Below, piece after piece: positions 43,045 to 46,906 of a DNA stretch of 46,906 bases. Below the pieces are notes generated by a model. It made no database searches and was not told the DNA's origin. It was given only the letters and a program-made list of their open reading frames with translations. Each line of letters starts with the position of its first letter. Positions within the stretch are counted from its first letter, which is position 1. Made by a program: the position numbers and the translations under genes. Origin of the DNA: Nonomuraea antri (GTDB lineage Bacteria; Actinomycetota; Actinomycetes; Streptosporangiales; Streptosporangiaceae); assembly GCF_013283785.1 (NCBI RefSeq), contig NZ_JABCPZ010000063.1, positions 1-46,906 of the forward strand, read 5' to 3'.

Positions 43045-43982
43045 CCGCCATCGACTGCGGGACCAACTCCGTTCGCCTGCTCATCGCGGACGTCTCCGAC
43101 GACACGCTGAGCGACGTCGAACGGCTGATGGAGATCGTCCGCCTGGGGCAGGGCGTCGACAAGACCGGCAGGCTCGCGCCCGACGCGCTGGAGCGCACGT
43201 TCAAGGCGATGCGCGGCTACCAGGAGCTCATCGAGCGCCATGGCGCGACGGCCACCAGGGTGGTGGCCACCAGCGCCACCCGCGACGCGGCCAACCGGCA
43301 GGAGTTCGTCGACGGCGTGCGCGCCATCTTCGGCGTCGAGCCCGAGGTGATCACCGGGTCGGCGGAGGCCGAGCTGTCCTTCACCGGCGCGACCAGGGGG
43401 CTGGTCAGGCTGTCGCCGGAGACCGAGGTGCCGCAGGGGCCGCTGCCGCCCTACCTGGTGGTCGACATCGGCGGCGGGTCCACCGAGTTCGTGGTCGGCG
43501 CCGAGCACGCCGAGTCCGCGCTGTCGGTGGACATCGGCTGCGTGCGGCTGACCGAGCGGCACCTGCGAGACGCGGGCGACCCGCCGTCGGCGCCGGCGCT
43601 GGAGGCCGTGGTCGCCGACATCGAGGCCGCGCTCGACCGGGTCGAGCGGGAGGTGCCGGTGCGCCGGGCGCACACGCTGGTCGGCCTGGCCGGGTCCGTG
43701 ACCACGGTCGCGGGCATCGCGCTCGACCTGCCCGCATACCAGCCGGAGCGAATTCACCACGCCAGGATTTCCGCGCACGAGGTGCACGAGGTGACGCGGC
43801 GGCTGCTCGCGATGACCCATGGTGATCGCGCCGCGATTCCGGTGATGCACCCCGGACGTGTTGACGTGATTGGGGCTGGTGCGCTAATTCTGGATCGGAT
43901 CGTTCGTCGTTTCGCGTTTGCCCAGGTGGTGGTGAGCGAGCACGACATCCTGGACGGCATTGCCTGGTCCCTCGCCGGATAG
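43035..43982 (+). CDS. ppx: Exopolyphosphatase / pppGpp phosphatase family protein
   Basis: A 315-residue Ppx/GppA protein of the actin-like ATPase fold, which hydrolyses terminal phosphate from polyphosphate (and possibly pppGpp). Signature regions are AAIDCGTNSVRLLIAD at residues 4-19, VATSATRDAANR at about 75, EVITGSAEAELSFTGA, VVDIGGGSTEFV at about 143 and VGLAGSVTTVAGI at about 217. It is the short form that lacks the C-terminal HD-type domains. ATG 43035 overlaps the DUF501 stop. It forms the degradation partner to ppk1 at the other end of the window. Confidence 0.94.
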   Translation: MRVAAIDCGTNSVRLLIADVSDDTLSDVERLMEIVRLGQGVDKTGRLAPDALERTFKAMRGYQELIERHGATATRVVATSATRDAANRQEFVDGVRAIFGVEPEVITGSAEAELSFTGATRGLVRLSPETEVPQGPLPPYLVVDIGGGSTEFVVGAEHAESALSVDIGCVRLTERHLRDAGDPPSAPALEAVVADIEAALDRVEREVPVRRAHTLVGLAGSVTTVAGIALDLPAYQPERIHHARISAHEVHEVTRRLLAMTHGDRAAIPVMHPGRVDVIGAGALILDRIVRRFAFAQVVVSEHDILDGIAWSLAG

Positions 43983-44157
43983 AAGTAGCGGAATCCGGAC
44001 ATTTCCGATCTAGGGGCTGTGTTGAGTGTGCAATCTGTATTGTGATTAGGTAAAGGGGCATTACGGGGGCTTTGCCATATTGCCGTACACGGATGGTGTC
44101 GGCGTGGCGACCGTTCCCGAGCGCATCTTTTCCCTCACGGAATGGAGCACTCTCATC

Positions 44158-45639
44158 ATGATGTCTGTTGGTTTAGCACGTAAGGCGGCGGCGTTCGGCG
44201 CCGGCGCGGTGCTGGCCGCCATGGTCGGCGGGCTGGCCGCCAGCCCGGCCCAGGCGGCGACCACGGCCACGTCGGCGAAGGCCACCACGGCCGCCGCCGC
44301 CACGGCCACCGCCAAGTCCAAGGTCTCGGTCTCCACGCCCAAGGCTTCCCCCAAGGATTATCAGGGAGCCTGCCCGGTCAAGGTCAACTTCTCGGCCAAG
44401 ATCAAGGTCCCCGTCAAGGGGAAGACCGAGCTCGCCTACCGCTGGCTCCACGGTGACGGTTCCAAGGGCAAGGTTCAGGTAGTCAAGCTCAAGGGCAACG
44501 GCTACAAGACCATCACGGCCAAGCAGTCGATCACCTTCAAGGGCAACGTGAAGGGCTGGGAGGCCATCCAGGTCCTCGCCCCGAAGAAGGCCACGTCCAA
44601 GAAGGGCTACTTCGCGGTCTCGTGTGTCGACCTCAACGGTGTGCCCAACGACAAGGACGTGCGTGTCGCGGCCCGGGCCTGGGCCAGCCCCGACTCGTAC
44701 GCCGGTCCGTGCACCCCGGGTGACAAGATCGGCTTCACCGGCCTGATCAAGGTCAACCAGCCGTCTTGGGTTCGCTACCGCTGGGTTCTCAACGGCGAGG
44801 TCGTCGACTACGGCAAGGTGAAGGTCTGGAACTCGCGCAAGGTCGGCTTCGGTTTCGCGCCCAAGCACAGCCAGCGTGGCTGGGCCCAGCTCGAGATCCT
44901 CGGCCCTGACCGCACGTCCTCCAACCGGGCCTACTACAAGGTCTGGTGCAAGGACTACGAGCCCGCCCCGGCCGCCAAGGTCTCGGCCACCGACCTGGTG
45001 ACCGCGACCAACCACGACAACTGCAAGGTCGGCGCGCACGCCAACATCCGCTCGACCGGCGCCGCTCGCGTCCAGTACACCTGGGCCGTGAACGGCACCT
45101 CCGTCGCCAAGGGTGAGGTCACCTTCGGCCGTCACGGCGGTGCGGAGAACGTGACGCTGCCCGAGCAGGCGCTGGACGGCGCCGCGAAGAACGGCGGCAA
45201 GATCACCCTGTCGGTGTACGGGCCGAACAACAACGACTCGATCACCCAGGACTACGCCGCTTGCCAGGCCAAGGTCTCGGTGAGCGTGTCGTCGGTGTCG
45301 GTCGCCGGCCAGCGTAACGACATGTGCCAGGACACCCGGGGCCCGGGCGTGGACTTCAAGGCCACGCTGTCGGCCACCGGCGCCACCACGGTCGAGTACT
45401 ACTGGCTGATCAACGGCAAGAAGGACGGTGTGGGCAACCTGACCCGGACCTTCAACGCCGCCGGCAGCATGGACGTGACCTGGGGCATCGGCGGCACCCA
45501 CGGCGCCAGTGTGACCTCGGGCTCGATCGAGCTCGTGGTCGTCAGCCCGAACGCCGTGTCCTCCGGCGCGACCCAGTTCAACGCGACCTGCCCGGCTCCG
45601 GCCCCGGCCGCGGAGAGCACCAAGAGCGCCGAAGCCTGA
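44158..45639 (+). CDS. Secreted four-module repeat protein of unknown function
   Basis: A 493-residue exported protein. The signal peptide (AAAFGAGAVLAAMVGGLAA, cleavage after SPAQA) is followed by an Ala/Thr linker. Four modules of about 100-114 residues come next, each bounded by one Cys near its start (GACPV, GPCTP, DNCKV, DMCQD) and one at its end (VSCVD, VWCKD, AACQA, ATCPA). Each contains an aromatic-x-Trp-x(2)-NG-like strand pair: YRWLHGDG, YRWVLNGE, YTWAVNGT and YYWLINGK. This suggests four Ig-like beta-sandwiches with one disulfide each. There are no catalytic motifs. ATG 44158 or 44161 starts it (GGAG upstream); an open frame to 44080 is ignored. Its fifth or sixth codon (44173-44175) is TTA. 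A very strong terminator follows. I do not recognise the family. Confidence 0.85.
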   Translation: MMSVGLARKAAAFGAGAVLAAMVGGLAASPAQAATTATSAKATTAAAATATAKSKVSVSTPKASPKDYQGACPVKVNFSAKIKVPVKGKTELAYRWLHGDGSKGKVQVVKLKGNGYKTITAKQSITFKGNVKGWEAIQVLAPKKATSKKGYFAVSCVDLNGVPNDKDVRVAARAWASPDSYAGPCTPGDKIGFTGLIKVNQPSWVRYRWVLNGEVVDYGKVKVWNSRKVGFGFAPKHSQRGWAQLEILGPDRTSSNRAYYKVWCKDYEPAPAAKVSATDLVTATNHDNCKVGAHANIRSTGAARVQYTWAVNGTSVAKGEVTFGRHGGAENVTLPEQALDGAAKNGGKITLSVYGPNNNDSITQDYAACQAKVSVSVSSVSVAGQRNDMCQDTRGPGVDFKATLSATGATTVEYYWLINGKKDGVGNLTRTFNAAGSMDVTWGIGGTHGASVTSGSIELVVVSPNAVSSGATQFNATCPAPAPAAESTKSAEA

Positions 45640-45673
45640 TCGACCTGATCAGAGCGTGAGTCGCTGAAAACGG

Positions 45674-45714
45674 GAACCGGGCGGCGTCCCCCGTGACGCC
45701 GTCCGGTTTTCTTG
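45674..45714 (+). terminator. Strong intrinsic terminator after the secreted protein
   Basis: ACCGGGCGGCGTC (45676-45688) pairs with GACGCCGTCCGGT (45695-45707) with one G-U wobble, followed by TTTTCTTGTT. It is the clearest U-tract terminator in the window, as expected for a highly expressed gene. Confidence 0.9.
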
Positions 45715-45742
45715 TTGCCGGTATTACGCTTAACACAGTAGT

Positions 45743-46078
45743 GTGCTTCGCGTGGATAGCAGTCAGCTACTGAAGGGCGTCCTCGACCTGGCCGTCCTGG
45801 CGGTGCTCGACGAACGCGACGGCTACGGCTACGACGTGGTGCGCAGGCTGAGGGAGGCGGGCCTGGAGGACGTGGGCGACGCCTCCGTCTACGGCACGCT
45901 GCGCCGCCTGTTCAAGGCCGGGGCGCTCACCTCGTACGTGGTGGCCTCCGACGAAGGGCCGCACCGCAAGTACTACGGACTCAACGACACCGGCCGGGAC
46001 CTGTACGCCCGATCGGCCAAGACCTGGACCTCGTTCGCCGCCACCATGGCATCCCTACTCGAGAAGGGGCACGCGTGA
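45743..46078 (+). CDS. PadR-family transcriptional regulator
   Basis: A 111-residue PadR winged-helix protein. LLKGVLDLAVLAVLDERDGYGYDVVRRL is the N-terminal helix set, DASVYGTLRRLFKAG is the recognition helix region, and SDEGPHRKYYGLNDTGRDLY is the wing. GTG 45743 is the longest start; GTG 45752 is equally possible and no Shine-Dalgarno is present, so translation may be leaderless. The stop overlaps the start of the next membrane-protein gene (GTGA). This pairing is typical of PadR regulators that control a small membrane protein with a HAAS-type domain. Confidence 0.92.
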   Translation: MLRVDSSQLLKGVLDLAVLAVLDERDGYGYDVVRRLREAGLEDVGDASVYGTLRRLFKAGALTSYVVASDEGPHRKYYGLNDTGRDLYARSAKTWTSFAATMASLLEKGHA

Positions 46079-46906
46079 CCACCACCCCCGGACAGTACGC
46101 GCAGGCCGTACGGGATGCTCTGGCCGGCCATCCCGACCGCGAGGAACTGCTGGAAGACCTCGACGACCACCTGGCCGAGATCGCCGCCGAGTCCGACGTC
46201 CCGCTGGAGGAACGGCTCGGCCCGCCCGCCGCCTACGCCGAGGAACTGGTCGCCGCCTACGGGGGGCGGCCCCAGGGCCGCCAGAAGGGCCGCCTGCGCC
46301 TGCGTGAGCGGATCTTCGGCCTGCACGCCGGGCTCCTGCGTCACGCGCCCTACCGCGGTTTCACGGGCTTCCTGCCGGAGTTGCGTCCCGGCTGGTGGGT
46401 GCTGCGCGGCTACCTGCTGGCCATGCTGCTGCTGACGATCTTCGCCAACGCCGGGCCGGTGCCGCGCAACCCGGTCGAGCTGATCGTGGTGGCCGGCGGG
46501 ATCTGGGCCTCGGTCTGGTTCGGCCGCCGCCGGCCGGGCGGCCGGGTGCTGGTCCCGCTGACCGCGGCCGTCAACGTCGTCGCGGCGCTGGCGCTGCTGG
46601 TGGGCTGGGCGGCGGTGGAGAGCACCTCCGGGCGCGACCGGTCGCTCGACGCCGCGTCCGTCTACGTCGAGTCGGCCTCGTCGCTGGGTGACGAGGTGTA
46701 CAACATCCGGCCGTACGCCAAGGACGGCACCCCGCTGAGCGACGTCTACCTCTACGACCAGGACGGCGAGCCGCTCACCACCGACTGGCAGCACCGCGGC
46801 TACGTCATCGACAAGTCGTGCGGCGAGCCGGTGCTCAACCGCTATCCGCTGCCGCTGGTCAGGGACCAGACCTGGAGCGGCGAGGGATCGAACCCCACGC
46901 CCGCCC
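46075..46906 (+). CDS. HAAS/DUF1700-type membrane protein, PadR-associated (cut by window edge)
   Basis: The frame is open from GTG 46075 to the window end (277 codons shown, C-terminus missing). The N-terminal 60 residues, with EELLEDLDDHLAEIAAESDV and ERLGPPAAYAEELVAAYG, fit the HAAS signalling domain. Three hydrophobic helices follow (about residues 103-124, 140-156 and 160-182), then an extracytoplasmic part beginning STSGRDRSLDAASVY. It is translationally coupled to the PadR gene. In the family the protein is thought to act as a membrane sensor or partner of PadR; the function here is unknown. Confidence 0.8.
   Translation, partial: MTTTPGQYAQAVRDALAGHPDREELLEDLDDHLAEIAAESDVPLEERLGPPAAYAEELVAAYGGRPQGRQKGRLRLRERIFGLHAGLLRHAPYRGFTGFLPELRPGWWVLRGYLLAMLLLTIFANAGPVPRNPVELIVVAGGIWASVWFGRRRPGGRVLVPLTAAVNVVAALALLVGWAAVESTSGRDRSLDAASVYVESASSLGDEVYNIRPYAKDGTPLSDVYLYDQDGEPLTTDWQHRGYVIDKSCGEPVLNRYPLPLVRDQTWSGEGSNPTPA

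Noticed and set aside
44173..45501. Long minus-strand frame opposite the secreted protein
   Set aside because: The plus-strand protein has a signal peptide, four homologous modules with ordered Cys pairs and a terminator; the minus frame has no such features.
45720..45752. Possible PadR operator (ACAC-AGTA-GTGT)
   Set aside because: Arms of four bases are too short to support a claim.

Overview
The window is high-GC DNA with GTG/TTG starts, ATGA/GTGA gene overlaps and typical actinobacterial gene neighbourhoods. It is most likely a chromosomal segment of a Streptosporangiaceae-type actinomycete (Nonomuraea or a relative); the genus is an inference from gene content. I count 42 protein genes, two of them cut by the window edges, and one tRNA-Gln(UUG). 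I see no CRISPR array, insertion sequence or rRNA.

Layout. (1) 1-9.4 kb: a MarR regulator (cut at the left edge) diverges from a trans-aconitate methyltransferase across a promoter with an embedded palindrome. Then come a VOC protein, a CYTH-CHAD protein and a cytochrome P450 whose reading frame is broken near its start. The block ends with mutT1, ppk1, a TetR regulator with a long coiled-coil tail, and a fatty-acid desaturase. (2) 9.7-14.4 kb: conserved actinobacterial backbone, tRNA-Gln - glmU - prs - (DUF5946-type gene) - rplY - pth. (3) 14.5-32.6 kb: an accessory island (see below). (4) 32.6-44 kb: backbone resumes with mfd - surA-like lipoprotein - mazG - (methyltransferase, Ser/Thr kinase) - eno - divIC - DUF501 - ppx. 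(5) 44-46.9 kb: a secreted protein made of four disulfide-type modules with a strong terminator, then a PadR regulator and a membrane protein cut by the right edge.

The main result is the island between pth and mfd. It combines a Wzx/Wzy-type polysaccharide pathway (polyprenyl sugar-phosphate transferase, GT2, WecG/TagA-type transferase, flippase, ligase/polymerase, Wzz-like chain-length protein, secreted GH26-like glycosidase) with the genes for PAPS supply and PAP removal (cysD, cysN, an APS kinase with an ATP-sulfurylase-like N-domain, and the PAP phosphatase cysQ). It also encodes three different sulfotransferases, a TauE-type anion permease and an APH-like kinase. No PAPS reductase or sulfite reductase is present, so the sulfate appears to be used for sulfation rather than for cysteine synthesis. 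I read the locus as a dedicated system for making a sulfated surface or extracellular polysaccharide.

Other points: polyphosphate genes occur twice (CYTH-CHAD/mutT1/ppk1 near the left end and ppx near the right), and a long nested inverted repeat lies between eno and divIC. All functional statements rest on motifs read by eye and on family knowledge; no database search was run.
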